A DNA stretch of 63,641 nt from Bacteroidales bacterium (GCA_014800735.1 JAAVFP010000003.1:3614-67254); one strand, 5' to 3'. Numbered from the stretch's first letter, positions 16,483 to 25,061 are shown. Program-made: numbers and translations. The notes: generated by a model not told the origin, from the letters alone.

Positions 16483-16674
16483 TAGACGGTCCAACTAAGA
16501 TATTATTTACCTGATTCGCTGAGGCCCTAAAGCTTGAGTATGGAGCAAGCTACAATAAACGCAATTTAAAATATTCCAGCAAATACTACTGCTATTCAAC
16601 AATATACAGATTGTGAACGAACTCGTTCACAATCTGTATATAAGGTTTATTATCAGCTTACCAGCCCCAAGAAT
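16483..16674. other. AT-rich gap between DUF1016 gene and remnant
   Basis: No gene is visible. It holds a short hairpin (AGCTTG ... CAAGCT near 16531-16556) and the strong palindrome listed separately. The region lies inside the direct-repeat bracket. Confidence 0.6.
16602..16641. repeat. 40-bp perfect palindrome
   Basis: Arms ATATACAGATTGTGAACGA (16602-16620) and its exact reverse complement (16623-16641) with a 2-nt AC spacer. No T-run follows on either strand, so it is not a standard terminator. It sits at the junction between the AT-rich DUF1016 gene and the GC-rich remnant. Confidence 0.85.
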
Positions 16675-16785
16675 CGACAAATATTCGCCGCCAAATACAT
16701 GACCTACATGCCCACCGAAGAAGAACTGCGCCGCGAAATAGAACGCCAAAAACAATTCTTCCTCGACCACCACGACAAAGACTGA
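16675..16785 (+). pseudogene. C-terminal remnant of a second DUF1016 gene
   Basis: In frame from 16675 to a TGA at 16783-16785 the translation ends FAAKYMTYMPTEEELRREIE followed by RQKQFFLDHHDKD. It matches the end of the intact DUF1016 protein (FASKYMLYMPTQEQLRNEIE, then RQKAIYY) but uses GC-rich codons like the surrounding chromosome. No start and no other part of the domain is present. This is the tail of an older resident gene, most simply explained by replacement of the rest of it. Confidence 0.85.
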
Positions 16786-16822
16786 TTGAGACACCCGTAT
16801 TCCTGCAATCGAAAAAATAGTT

Positions 16823-16905
16823 CCACCACGATAGAATCTCAAAAATTATCGCTATATTTGCGAAATATGGATAAACAAGAGATTTTCGATAGAATAGAAT
16901 ACGTC
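16823..16905 (+). repeat. Direct repeat copy 2: DUF3791 promoter and start
   Basis: Second copy of the 80-bp repeat at 15286-15365; here it continues into an intact DUF3791 gene. The matching block includes the -7 box and the first codons. Confidence 0.8.
16853..16860 (+). promoter_or_regulatory. -7 box (TATATTTG) of the DUF3791 gene
   Basis: TAnnTTTG box 6 nt before the ATG at 16867, so the transcript would be nearly leaderless. Confidence 0.6.
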
Positions 16906-17091
16906 GTGGCGTGTGTCGGGGCCTTTGCGCAGCGGTACAACCTTTCCAACATGCAGGCCTATGCCTACCTGCGCCGCTTTACCGGCATCGACTTCCTGCT
17001 CGACTGCTACGCCGCCGAGCACACCCTCTCCATCGACGACGCCGTCTCCGACCTCCAAGCCATTTGCCAACGGAAAGGAGGCAGGATATGA
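16867..17091 (+). CDS. DUF3791 domain protein (74 aa)
   Basis: A small protein, MDKQEIFDRIEYVVACVGAF followed by AQRYNLSNMQAYAYLRRFTG and FLLDCYAAEHTLSIDDAVSD, matching the DUF3791 pattern common in Bacteroidetes and Firmicutes. In many genomes DUF3791 genes stand next to DUF3990 genes, the latter predicted to have an ADP-ribosyltransferase-like fold, so a toxin-antitoxin-like role has been suspected; no such partner is seen here. Its stop overlaps an ATG (ATGA) of a 14-codon ORF preceded by AAGGAGG, as if a downstream partner had been lost. Confidence 0.8.
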   Translation: MDKQEIFDRIEYVVACVGAFAQRYNLSNMQAYAYLRRFTGIDFLLDCYAAEHTLSIDDAVSDLQAICQRKGGRI

Positions 17092-17132
17092 AGCGTAAGA
17101 CAGCTCCTTCAAATCGTTTGGCTACGCAATAG
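17088..17132 (+). pseudogene. 14-codon ORF after DUF3791, probable stub of a lost partner
   Basis: ATG overlaps the DUF3791 stop and encodes MKRKTAPSNRLATQ. A strong purine-rich AAAGGAGG lies about 7 nt upstream, unusual in this window where Shine-Dalgarno sequences are nearly absent. The arrangement looks like a coupled second gene whose body has been deleted. No homology can be claimed from 14 residues. Confidence 0.35.
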
Positions 17133-17167
17133 AATTCCTTGCGCAAAAAATCATTATAAAAACTTTT

Positions 17168-18169
17168 ATGGACAACGGACAGATAATATTATTTCAGACG
17201 CAGGGAGGTGAGACTAAGATTGAGGTTAGGCTTGCTAATGAATCCGTGTGGCTTACTGCCGACCAGATGGCGGAGCTGTTCCAACGTAACAAATCAACCA
17301 TTTCAAGACATATAAAGAATATCTACGAAAGTGGTGAATTAGAGCAAAATCGAACTGTTGCATTTTTTGCAACTGTTCAAAACGAGGGCAATCGAAAGGT
17401 CGAGCGCAACATTGCTTTTTACAATCTCGACATGATTATCAGTGTCGGGTATCGTGTCAATTCGCATCGGGGTGTGCAGTTCCGGCAGTGGGCTACTCAG
17501 GTGTTGAAGGAATACATGATTAAGGGCTTTGCACTTAATGATGACCTGTTGAAAAATGCCGGACATGGAAATTACTTTGATGAGCTGCTTTCGAGAATAC
17601 GCGACATACGCAGTTCGGAAAAGGTGTTCTACCGAAAAGTTCTGGAAATATACGCTCTCAGCATTGACTACGACCCTCGTACTGAAACTACCCAGCAGTT
17701 CTTCAAGACGGTGCAGAACAAGATGCACTTTGCCGCCCATGGGCACACTGCCGCCGAGGTAATCTACGACAGAGCGAATGCCGAAAACGACTTTATGGGC
17801 ATGACTACTTGGCGTGGTGTGTTACCAACCAAACAAGAGGCTGAGATTGCGAAGAACTATCTTTTGGAGAACGAAGTTGATATGCTCAATCGCATTGTCA
17901 ACCTATATCTTGATTTTGCTGAACTTCAGGCAAAGAGCCACAAGCCTATGTATATGAAAGACTGGATTAAGAAACTCGATGATTTCCTTACACTGTCAGG
18001 AAAAGAATTGCTCACACATGCCGGTAGCATCTCGGCAGAGGTGGCAAAACTGAAAGCCGACACTGAGTATGAAAAATTCCGCGAGCGCACCCAATATCAG
18101 CTCTCTACGGTTGAAATCCACTTCATCGAAGCATTTGAAGCCGAGCAGAAGAAACTCCGGGGAAAGTAA
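17168..18169 (+). CDS. RhuM family protein
   Basis: A 333-residue protein of the RhuM (virulence RhuM/DNA-binding) family. The N-terminus has VRLANESVWLTADQMAELFQ RNKSTISRHIKNI (about 22-52), a helix-turn-helix-like region, followed by the family blocks DMIISVGYRVNSHRGVQFRQ and NYFDELLSRIRDIRSSEKVF. The C-terminal half has a Fic/Doc-like helical part with AEVIYDRANAENDFMGM. RhuM was named from a Salmonella island gene; its activity is not known, and such genes are common in mobile and defence islands. It has lower GC than gltX downstream. Confidence 0.9.
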   Translation: MDNGQIILFQTQGGETKIEVRLANESVWLTADQMAELFQRNKSTISRHIKNIYESGELEQNRTVAFFATVQNEGNRKVERNIAFYNLDMIISVGYRVNSHRGVQFRQWATQVLKEYMIKGFALNDDLLKNAGHGNYFDELLSRIRDIRSSEKVFYRKVLEIYALSIDYDPRTETTQQFFKTVQNKMHFAAHGHTAAEVIYDRANAENDFMGMTTWRGVLPTKQEAEIAKNYLLENEVDMLNRIVNLYLDFAELQAKSHKPMYMKDWIKKLDDFLTLSGKELLTHAGSISAEVAKLKADTEYEKFRERTQYQLSTVEIHFIEAFEAEQKKLRGK

Positions 18170-18224
18170 AATCCTGCTTGCGCGATCCATTCCACATCCG
18201 GAAACCAACTCGCGGCGTGTGGAT

Positions 18225-18255
18225 TTTGATTACTGGCGGATTTTTAGTAATTTTG
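18225..18255 (+). promoter_or_regulatory. Promoter of gltX operon (TTTG - 19 nt - TAATTTTG)
   Basis: TTTG at 18225-18228 and TAATTTTG at 18248-18255 match the Bacteroidetes consensus with 19-nt spacing. The leader to ATG 18331 is about 70 nt. Confidence 0.7.
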
Positions 18256-18330
18256 CGGTGCGGTTGCGTGCCGCTTTTTTTGATATCAGAATAATCAGTC
18301 ATTTATTGACGGTTCTAACAATAAAACGAA

Positions 18331-19872
18331 ATGTCGACAGATAATCGAGAAGTGCGTGTGCGCTTCGCTCCTTCGCCCACGGGCCCGCTGCACATCGGCG
18401 GCGTCCGCACAGCTCTCTACAACTACCTTTTCGCCCGTCAGCACGGCGGCAAAATGATTCTCCGCATCGAGGACACCGACTCGCAGCGCTTTGTGCCTGG
18501 TGCTGAAGATTATATCAATGAGGCACTTGCGTGGCTCGGAATCGGTATCGACGAGGGCGTGCGCGAGGGTGGCCCCTACGGCCCCTACAAGCAGAGCGAG
18601 CGCCGCGACATCTACCGCCGCTACGTAAAGCAGCTCCTCGACAGCGGCAAGGCCTACATTGCCTTCGACACCCCCGAGGAACTCGAAGCCAAGCGCAACG
18701 AAATCCCCAACTTCCAGTACGACGCCAGCACCCGCGGCAGCATGCGCAACTCGCTCACGCTGCCCCGCGAGGAAGTGGAGCGCCTGATTGCCGACGGCCA
18801 CAAATATGTGGTGCGCTTCCTCGTTGAGCCCGGACGCGACGTTGAGGTCAACGACCTTATCCGCGGCAAGGTGACAATCAAGAGCGATATCCTCGACGAT
18901 AAAGTGCTCTACAAGAGCGCCGACGACCTCCCCACCTACCACCTGGCCAATATCGTGGACGACCACCTAATGCTCGTTACCCACGTGATCCGCGGCGAGG
19001 AATGGCTGCCCTCGGCACCCCTCCATGTGCTTCTCTACGAGGCCTTCGGCTGGGCCGATACAGCTCCCGCCTTCGTGCACCTGCCCCTGCTGCTCAAGCC
19101 CGACGGCAAAGGCAAGCTGAGCAAGCGCGACGGCGACCGCCTCGGTTTCCCCGTGTTCCCCCTCGAGTGGCACGACCCCAAATCCGGCGCCATCTCATCC
19201 GGCTACCGCGAGAGCGGCTATCTGCCCGAAGCCGTTGTCAACTTCCTGGCTCTGCTGGGATGGAACCCCGGCGACGACACTGAGGTGATGGACATGGACG
19301 AACTGATTGCCAAATTCTCGTTCGAGCACTGCTCGAAATCCGGCGCCAAGTTCGCCTTCGAAAAAGGCAAGTGGTTCAACCACACCTACCTCCAGAACCT
19401 CGACAATGCACGCCTGGCTCAGCTGTTCCGCCCCGTGCTGGCCGAGCATGGTGTGGACAATTCCAAATTCTCCGATGACTACGTAGCCGCAGTCGTAGGC
19501 CTGGTCAAGAGCCGCATCAACTTCGTGCGCGACCTCTGGGACAATGCCCGTTTCTTCTTCGTCGCTCCCGAGGAATACGACCCCAAGGCCGTGAAAAAGC
19601 GCTGGAGCGCCGATATGCCCGCCATCATGACCGAGCTTGCCGACATGCTTGCCTCGACTCCTGACTTCGACGGCAAAGTGCTCGAACCCATCGTCATGCA
19701 GTGGATTGCCGATAAGGGCTACCACCTGGGCAACGTGATGAACGCCTTCCGCCTCACTGCTGTGGGCGAGTGCAAGGGCCCCCACATGTTCGACATCACC
19801 GACCTGCTCGGTCGCGACGAAACAGTGGCTCGCCTGCGCGCCGGTGTGCAACGAATCCAGCCCGCTGAATGA
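18331..19872 (+). CDS. gltX: Glutamyl-tRNA synthetase
   Basis: A 513-residue class I aminoacyl-tRNA synthetase that charges tRNA(Glu). The N-terminus [20 protein letters not shown] (residues 10-29) contains the HIGH-type motif HIGG, and KLSKRDGD (about 263) is the KMSKS motif. The catalytic Rossmann fold is followed by the helical anticodon-binding part. It is the first gene of a plus-strand operon and overlaps waaA by 4 bp (ATGA). Confidence 0.98.
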   Translation: MSTDNREVRVRFAPSPTGPLHIGGVRTALYNYLFARQHGGKMILRIEDTDSQRFVPGAEDYINEALAWLGIGIDEGVREGGPYGPYKQSERRDIYRRYVKQLLDSGKAYIAFDTPEELEAKRNEIPNFQYDASTRGSMRNSLTLPREEVERLIADGHKYVVRFLVEPGRDVEVNDLIRGKVTIKSDILDDKVLYKSADDLPTYHLANIVDDHLMLVTHVIRGEEWLPSAPLHVLLYEAFGWADTAPAFVHLPLLLKPDGKGKLSKRDGDRLGFPVFPLEWHDPKSGAISSGYRESGYLPEAVVNFLALLGWNPGDDTEVMDMDELIAKFSFEHCSKSGAKFAFEKGKWFNHTYLQNLDNARLAQLFRPVLAEHGVDNSKFSDDYVAAVVGLVKSRINFVRDLWDNARFFFVAPEEYDPKAVKKRWSADMPAIMTELADMLASTPDFDGKVLEPIVMQWIADKGYHLGNVMNAFRLTAVGECKGPHMFDITDLLGRDETVARLRAGVQRIQPAE

Positions 19873-21161
19873 GCCTGCTCTACAACGCCGGCATCCGCCT
19901 CTACGGCACCGCTGCGCGCCTGGCCTCCATGAGCTCTGCCAAGGTGGCGCGCATGCTCAGGGGGCAGACCGAAACCATTGAACGCATCCGGTCGTTCCGC
20001 GCCTCCATGGCGCCGGACGGCTTCGATGTGTGGTTTCATGCCGCGTCGCTCGGCGAGTTCGAGCAGGGCCGCCCCCTCATCGACATTCTCCTGGCCTGCC
20101 GCCCCGGCATCCGCATCCTGCTGTCCTTCTTCTCCCCTTCGGGCTACGAGGTCCGCGTCAACTTTCACCCGCAGGTCGCCGTGGTCTACCTTCCCTTCGA
20201 CCTTCCCGCCAACGTGGATGCCTTCCTGGATGCCGCCGCGCCGCGCATGGCCATTTTCGTGAAATACGAATTCTGGGCCAACTACCTCGGAGCCCTTCGC
20301 AAGCGCCGGATACCGGTCTACATAATCTCGGCAATTTTCCGCCCCGGGCAGATTTATTTCCGCCCCTGGGGAGGATTTTTCCGAAATATTCTCAAAAATT
20401 TCAACCATCTCTACGTCCAGGACGAAGCTTCGCGCCGCCTTCTGGCCGGTGCCGGAGTTACCAACGTCACCGTGGCCGGCGACACCCGTTTTGACCGCGT
20501 CACCGCCATTCGCCGTGCCTGCAAGGCCGTGCCCGAGGTCGAGCTCTTCAAGGGCGCCGGTGCCACCGGCAGCGTCACCCTGGTTGTGGGCAGCTCGTGG
20601 GAACGCGACGAGGAGCACTACATCCCCTGGCTGAAGGCCCACCCCGAGGTGCGCGCTGTCATTGCTCCCCATGAGTTCGATGCCTCCCGCCTTGCCCTGC
20701 TGCGCGAGCAACTCGGCCCCGAACGCACCATGCTCCTGAGCGAGTTCCGCGCCATCGTGGAGCGCGACCCCGAGGAAGCCGCCCGCACGGCCGCCGGGCT
20801 CAACTATATTATCGTGGACTGCTTCGGACTGCTCAGCAGCCTCTACCGCTTTGCCGATATTGCCTACGTCGGCGGCGGCTTTGGCACAGGCATCCACAAT
20901 ATCAACGAAGCTGCCGTCTACGGCATCCCCGTGGTGTTCGGCCCGCGCCATCACAAATTCAACGAGGCCGCCGGGCTCATTGCCTGTGGCGGCGCTTTCG
21001 CTGTGGATTCCGCCGCCTCAGTTGCAACCGTCCTCACGCGCCTCAGCACAAACCCTGAAGCACGCGCCGAAGCCGGGCGTGCCGCCGACGCCTACATCCG
21101 CTCCCACATCGGCGCCACTCCCCTGATAATGAAAGAAATATTCGATATTACCGAAGATTAA
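19869..21161 (+). CDS. waaA: 3-deoxy-D-manno-octulosonic acid (Kdo) transferase
   Basis: A 430-residue GT-B glycosyltransferase that adds Kdo to lipid A precursor at the inner membrane. Visible family features are [17 protein letters not shown] (Glu near residue 62, the presumed catalytic base), [10 protein letters not shown] (about 135), [10 protein letters not shown] (about 240) and the C-terminal [20 protein letters not shown] with [12 protein letters not shown]. The first segment is hydrophobic and membrane-anchoring. It overlaps gltX by 4 bp; the ArgC-like gene follows after 17 nt. Confidence 0.95.
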   Translation: MSLLYNAGIRLYGTAARLASMSSAKVARMLRGQTETIERIRSFRASMAPDGFDVWFHAASLGEFEQGRPLIDILLACRPGIRILLSFFSPSGYEVRVNFHPQVAVVYLPFDLPANVDAFLDAAAPRMAIFVKYEFWANYLGALRKRRIPVYIISAIFRPGQIYFRPWGGFFRNILKNFNHLYVQDEASRRLLAGAGVTNVTVAGDTRFDRVTAIRRACKAVPEVELFKGAGATGSVTLVVGSSWERDEEHYIPWLKAHPEVRAVIAPHEFDASRLALLREQLGPERTMLLSEFRAIVERDPEEAARTAAGLNYIIVDCFGLLSSLYRFADIAYVGGGFGTGIHNINEAAVYGIPVVFGPRHHKFNEAAGLIACGGAFAVDSAASVATVLTRLSTNPEARAEAGRAADAYIRSHIGATPLIMKEIFDITED

Positions 21162-21178
21162 CCATAAATCTCCTCATA

Positions 21179-22081
21179 ATGATTAAAGTAGGAATCTACG
21201 GCTCGGCAGCCGTCAACGACCCGGTCAGGAAACAACTGTTGCGCCTGCTGCTGCGCCACCCCGACGTCGACCTCCGCGCCGTGGCTTCGCCCGGCGGCAA
21301 CACCGCACCCATAGCCGAACTGCACCCCGTGTACTCCGGCGAAACCGAGCTTACCCTTGAGCGCGTGCTCAACCTCGACAAGCTCGACGTGCTCTTTGTG
21401 ATTGACGAGGAAAACCTCACTCCCGAAATCACCGCACGTTATGGCGATGACCCCGAGTTCCGCCTCATCGTCCTGGGCAACGCACCCAAGCTGATTGCCG
21501 GGCAGGGCCCTCTGCCGTTGGTCTACGGACTGGCCGAGTACAACCGCAAGGCCTTGGTGCGAGGCGAGCGTGGAGCAGTGTCGCCAACACCCGAGGCCAT
21601 GCTCATGGAGCTCGCTCTCTTCCCGCTGGCCAAGCACGCCATGCTCAACTCCGACGTCCACATCAGCATAGCCACCTCGCAGCCCGACCTCACCGATGCC
21701 GTGGCCGAGGCACGCCGCACGCTGGGTGAAATGCAGCCATCGCACAGTGCCGACCTCGTAGCCACCGTACTTCCTCCGGCACCCTACGAGCGTCTGGACC
21801 TCACCGCCACCCTCCATACTCCCATCGCCTTGGAGGAGATTGAGAAGTTCTACGAAGAAACCTACTCCGACCACAATTTCACCTACCTCATTGCCGGCCG
21901 TGGCGGTGTGGACGAGGACCTGCGCGGCAGCAACAAGTGTCTCATCCAGCTCAGCAAGGATGGCGACACTCTCACCGTCAACGCCAGCATGGACGCCCTC
22001 ACCAAGGGCATGACCGGCAATGCCGTCCACCTGATGAACCTGCTCTTCGGCCTCTACGAGCGCACCGGTTTGTCAATATGA
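21179..22081 (+). CDS. ArgC-like protein lacking the catalytic cysteine
   Basis: A 300-residue homologue of N-acetyl-gamma-glutamyl-phosphate reductase. The N-terminus MIKVGIYGSAAVNDPVRKQL and RLLLRHPDVDLRAV keep the Rossmann layout, VYGLAEYNRKAL (about 118) corresponds to VYGLPELNR, and the C-terminus NKCLIQLSKDGDTLTVNASM and GMTGNAVHLMNLLFGL are clearly ArgC. But the active-site block normally NPGCxxT reads SPTPEAM (residues 135-141), the following GSTGAG is gone and the histidine-containing loop is replaced by VLPPAPYERL. It is therefore unlikely to be a reductase. It lies 17 nt after waaA and overlaps the transporter gene (ATGA), away from arginine genes. Confidence 0.8.
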   Translation: MIKVGIYGSAAVNDPVRKQLLRLLLRHPDVDLRAVASPGGNTAPIAELHPVYSGETELTLERVLNLDKLDVLFVIDEENLTPEITARYGDDPEFRLIVLGNAPKLIAGQGPLPLVYGLAEYNRKALVRGERGAVSPTPEAMLMELALFPLAKHAMLNSDVHISIATSQPDLTDAVAEARRTLGEMQPSHSADLVATVLPPAPYERLDLTATLHTPIALEEIEKFYEETYSDHNFTYLIAGRGGVDEDLRGSNKCLIQLSKDGDTLTVNASMDALTKGMTGNAVHLMNLLFGLYERTGLSI

Positions 22082-23025
22082 GCAAATTCGACTGGCGCGG
22101 GCACGCATCCATGCTCGGAGCCAATGTAATGTGGGGCATGATGTCGCCCTTCGCCAAGCTCGTGCTTGTGGGCGGGGTGGTCACACCGCTTGTGCTCACC
22201 GACTTGCGCGTCGTAGGCGCCATGGTGCTGTTCTGGCTCGTGTCCTTCTTTCAGAAACCCGAGCGCGTTGCTCCGCGCGACATGGTGCGCCTGTTCGCCG
22301 CCTCGCTCCTGGCCATCGTGTTCAATCAGGGCTGCTTCGTGTTCGGCGTGGGCCTCACATCGCCCGGCGATGCCTCCATCATCACCACCAGCATGCCGTT
22401 GTGGGCCATGATTTTTACTGCCATATTCCTGCGCGAGCCAATCACCGGACGCAAGGTCCTGGGCATCCTTTCGGGCGCCGCCGGAGCCTTGCTGCTCATC
22501 ATGGGCAGCCGTAGCAGGGTAGTGGCTGCGGGCCAAAATGCCATTGCCGGCGACATCCTGGTGCTTTGCGCCCAGATGAGCTACGCACTCTACCTGGTGC
22601 TGTTCAAGAACTTCGTGAGCCGCTACTCGCTGGTCACCACCATGAAGTGGATGTTCACCTTCGCCTTCGTCAGCCTTCTGCCGTTCTCGGCCAAAAGCTT
22701 CTGTGCCACGCAGTGGACAGCCTTGAGCTTGACCGACGTGGGTGCGATTGCCTTTGTGGTGTGCTGCGGCACCTTCGGCAGCTACATCCTGGTGCTCATC
22801 GGTCAGCGCCTGCTGCGCCCTACGGTGGTGGGAATGTACAACTACGTCCAGCCCATCGTGGCCGTGGCCTTTGCCATCTACCTCGGCCTCGACTCCTTCA
22901 ACATTGCCAAAGTCTTTGCCGTGGCGCTGATTTTCGGTGGAGTCTTCCTTGTCACCTCAAGCAAAAGCCGCCGTGACCTTGAAGCCGAAGCGGCCAAAAA
23001 TACCATAAAAAACAATGACAATTAA
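22078..23025 (+). CDS. EamA/DMT family transporter
   Basis: A 315-residue inner-membrane protein with about ten hydrophobic segments in two EamA halves (SMLGANVMWGMMSPFAKLVL near the start; GTFGSYILVLIGQRLLRPTV and GMYNYVQPIVAVAFAIYLGL in the second half). The substrate of this drug/metabolite transporter family cannot be predicted. The start is the ATG overlapping the ArgC-like stop (ATGA); the longer in-frame reading has no conserved sequence. Its end overlaps the next gene by 11 bp. Confidence 0.92.
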   Translation: MSKFDWRGHASMLGANVMWGMMSPFAKLVLVGGVVTPLVLTDLRVVGAMVLFWLVSFFQKPERVAPRDMVRLFAASLLAIVFNQGCFVFGVGLTSPGDASIITTSMPLWAMIFTAIFLREPITGRKVLGILSGAAGALLLIMGSRSRVVAAGQNAIAGDILVLCAQMSYALYLVLFKNFVSRYSLVTTMKWMFTFAFVSLLPFSAKSFCATQWTALSLTDVGAIAFVVCCGTFGSYILVLIGQRLLRPTVVGMYNYVQPIVAVAFAIYLGLDSFNIAKVFAVALIFGGVFLVTSSKSRRDLEAEAAKNTIKNNDN

Positions 23026-23878
23026 GAATATTATCGCAGCCGCAGTGCTGTGCGCCTCATTGCCGATGTCAGCTCAAATCAACTGGAGTGCCAACCCCGT
23101 TGGTGCCGTGTTTGCCCGCCAGGGTGGTCAGTCGCCCGAAGGAACTTTCCGCCTCACCAGCGGCGGAATCGAAGTCTACACCCTTGTCGGGAGCGAAACG
23201 CCCGATGTGGCCCGCCCGGCTTCGCTATTTTACGGCGCGGACAATGCCGACAAGGCCCGAGTGGACGCCCTTGCTCCGGCCGGAACAGTGCCATCGGCCA
23301 TGAACTGCTTCCTGCTGCGCGTCGATGGCCAGTGGGTTATGGTCGATGTAGGCATGCCCGAAGGTCGAGGCAACACACTCCGCCGCCTCAACGCCCTGGG
23401 AGTCAGCCCCGCTGAAATCAAGGCTATCTTCATCACTCATGCCCACGGCGACCACGTCGGTGGACTGACGGATGCCTCAGGAGCGTGCACCTATCCCAAT
23501 GCCAGGCTCTATATTCCCGCTGCCGAAGTTCCCTTTATGGAAAGCTCTATGGCCGAAGGCTGGAAAAACATCCGCGAGGCTTATGCCGACCGCCTTACGC
23601 TGATAGAGCAGGGCACTGTTCAGTCTTTCGGCTTCCTGCCCATTGCCGCTCCAGGCCACACGCCGGGCCACACCGTCTACCGCCTGGGCAATCTGCTTTT
23701 TGCCGGCGACATCCTCCACGGCGCCGCCGTGCAGCTCGTCGACCCGGCCATCTGCGCGTCGTTCGATGCCGACCGTGCTCAGAGCATCCTCAGCCGTGGC
23801 ACCATCCTTGACTACGCCGTGGCCAACTCACTCACCGTGCTCGGTGCCCACGTGCCTCTCAACGGCGTGCTGTTCTAA
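23015..23878 (+). CDS. Exported metallo-beta-lactamase-fold hydrolase
   Basis: A 287-residue protein with a signal peptide (MTIKNIIAAAVLCASLPMSA) and an MBL fold. Metal ligands are visible in THAHGDHVGG (about 141-150), APGHTPGHT (about 212) and FAGDILHG (about 229). The overall form resembles periplasmic MBL proteins that act on lactones or other small esters; it is not a recognisable beta-lactamase by motif. It closes the gltX operon and converges with the YfcE-like gene, overlapping it by 4 bp. Confidence 0.88.
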   Translation: MTIKNIIAAAVLCASLPMSAQINWSANPVGAVFARQGGQSPEGTFRLTSGGIEVYTLVGSETPDVARPASLFYGADNADKARVDALAPAGTVPSAMNCFLLRVDGQWVMVDVGMPEGRGNTLRRLNALGVSPAEIKAIFITHAHGDHVGGLTDASGACTYPNARLYIPAAEVPFMESSMAEGWKNIREAYADRLTLIEQGTVQSFGFLPIAAPGHTPGHTVYRLGNLLFAGDILHGAAVQLVDPAICASFDADRAQSILSRGTILDYAVANSLTVLGAHVPLNGVLF

Positions 23879-24372
23879 AGTCGTCCGTTCAGTTCAATCA
23901 CCTCACAGTCGCGCATCTCGGTTCCGTCAATCACCAGGCGGACCAGGGTGCGCACTTTGTGCCATCCTTGCTGTCCGGCTGCACCGGGATTGATGTGCAG
24001 CAGCCGTAGTTCGGGGTCGTACATCACCTTCAGGATGTGCGAATGTCCGTCCACCATCAGTTGCACGCCCTCGTCGCGCAGCAACCGCTTCATGCCCGGA
24101 GCCCAGCGCCCCGGATAACCGCCGATATGCGTCAGGAGTACCTTCACACCCTCCACCTCGAACGTCGACAGTTCCGGGCACTTGCGGCGCACCATGCCGC
24201 TGTCCACATTTCCGGCCACCGCGCGCACCGGTGCCACCTGGGCCAGACGTTCTATGATAGCGTAGTCGCCCACATCGCCCGCGTGCCAGATTTCGTCGCA
24301 ATCCGCAAAATGCTGCGCATACCTCTCGTCCCAATATCCGTGAGTGTCGCTGAGAATACCAATCTTTTTCAT
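23875..24372 (-). CDS. YfcE/MJ0936-type metallophosphoesterase
   Basis: A 165-residue calcineurin-like phosphodiesterase. The metal-binding motifs are in order: ILSDTHG (residues 6-12), WHAGDVGD (29-36), VAGNVDS (about 52-58), THIGG (about 82) and VDGHSH (about 107-112), ending INPGAAG. This is the YfcE family of small phosphodiesterases; physiological substrate unknown. The -7 promoter box is only 4 nt before the ATG. Confidence 0.93.
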   Translation of the reverse strand: MKKIGILSDTHGYWDERYAQHFADCDEIWHAGDVGDYAIIERLAQVAPVRAVAGNVDSGMVRRKCPELSTFEVEGVKVLLTHIGGYPGRWAPGMKRLLRDEGVQLMVDGHSHILKVMYDPELRLLHINPGAAGQQGWHKVRTLVRLVIDGTEMRDCEVIELNGRL

Positions 24373-24376
24373 AATC

Positions 24377-24384
24377 CAAAATTA
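24377..24384 (-). promoter_or_regulatory. -7 box (TAATTTTG) of the YfcE-like gene
   Basis: TAATTTTG on the minus strand, 4 nt upstream of the ATG at 24372, implying a leaderless mRNA. Confidence 0.55.
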
Positions 24385-24410
24385 CGAAAAAAATCTCCGT
24401 CCGCCAAGGT

Positions 24411-24797
24411 CTAACCCTCCGGCAAGGGCAACATCGGATTCTTTCCATCCGTCACTTCTACAATCGGTGCCTGAAGGTCGGCTTCAACGTCGAGCGTCGG
24501 CGTTACCTTTGCAACTGCTGGCTTCTCATCCTTGTCCTTGCTTTCATCGCTTTTCTGAGCCGCTGCCTGGCGGCGTGCCTTGGCGCGTGCACGATATTGC
24601 GCAGCCTTTCGGCGCTTCAGAAGCGTCGGCACCATGTGATATTGGAACACTCTGTCGGCGAAATAAGTCAGTTCCAGAATCTCGCCCGTTTTGGCAAAAT
24701 GAGCCATGGCCCTCAGGATTTCAAACACTTCATCCTCGTCCAGACCGTCCATAGCCTCAACCCACTCAACGCGGAAAGAAAAATTATTGTGTGTCAT
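24411..24797 (-). CDS. DUF6291-like protein (128 aa)
   Basis: A 128-residue protein. The ATG at 24797 gives MTHNNFSFRVEWVEAMDGLD followed by DEVFEILRAMAHFAKTGEIL, the pattern of DUF6291, a domain seen at the N-terminus of phage and mobile-element replication-like proteins. Here it is followed by a basic stretch (KRRKAAQYRARAKARRQAAA) and an acidic tail, so it may be a stand-alone or shortened version. Function unknown. It has its own promoter and lies between conserved genes and a toxin-antitoxin pair. Confidence 0.6.
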   Translation of the reverse strand: MTHNNFSFRVEWVEAMDGLDEDEVFEILRAMAHFAKTGEILELTYFADRVFQYHMVPTLLKRRKAAQYRARAKARRQAAAQKSDESKDKDEKPAVAKVTPTLDVEADLQAPIVEVTDGKNPMLPLPEG

Positions 24798-24821
24798 ATT
24801 GCATAGTAAAAAATTCTGATG

Positions 24822-24829
24822 CAAAGTTA
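24822..24829 (-). promoter_or_regulatory. -7 box (TAACTTTG) of the DUF6291-like gene
   Basis: Perfect TAnnTTTG box 24 nt upstream of the chosen ATG, which favours that start over the upstream alternative. Confidence 0.6.
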
Positions 24830-24997
24830 CAATGCAAATCTCCGCCTATATTGAATTTTTTGCCAAATTGGAAAAAACTGTATGAAAATGGCGCCTGCCA
24901 TGCCTGATAATCCTTAACCGCGGGTGTTCGTCCGCAACCACAGAAAACAAAAAAGCTTTCAGGGAGTCATTTCCGAAAACGATGGTTCTATTGAGTT

Positions 24998-25022
24998 GTA
25001 TTTTATTACAACTTTTTATTGA
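24998..25022 (+). terminator. Small hairpin with T-run
   Basis: GTTGTA-TTTTAT-TACAAC followed by TTTTT, in the otherwise featureless AT-rich gap 24830-25030. There is no plus-strand gene directly upstream, so its role is unclear. Confidence 0.4.
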
Positions 25023-25030
25023 TATGGATG

Positions 25031-25061
25031 TTGTATGATTGAATAACTTTTCTTATTTTTG
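25031..25061 (+). promoter_or_regulatory. Promoter of the HigBA-like pair (TTG - 20 nt - TATTTTTG)
   Basis: TTG at 25031-25033 and TATTTTTG at 25054-25061, spacing 20 nt. The ATG of the toxin gene is only 4 nt beyond the box. Confidence 0.65.

Noticed and set aside
16627-16842. Minus-strand 71-aa ORF
   Set aside because: It is the antisense shadow of the DUF1016 remnant and repeat copy 2.
15388-18169. Complete restriction-modification or other named defence system
   Set aside because: DUF1016 and RhuM genes often neighbour such systems, but no methyltransferase, restriction or helicase subunit is present here.
19719-20954. Long minus-strand ORF (411 aa) opposite gltX and waaA
   Set aside because: Antisense shadow; it crosses the boundary of two well-supported genes and shows no recognisable motif.
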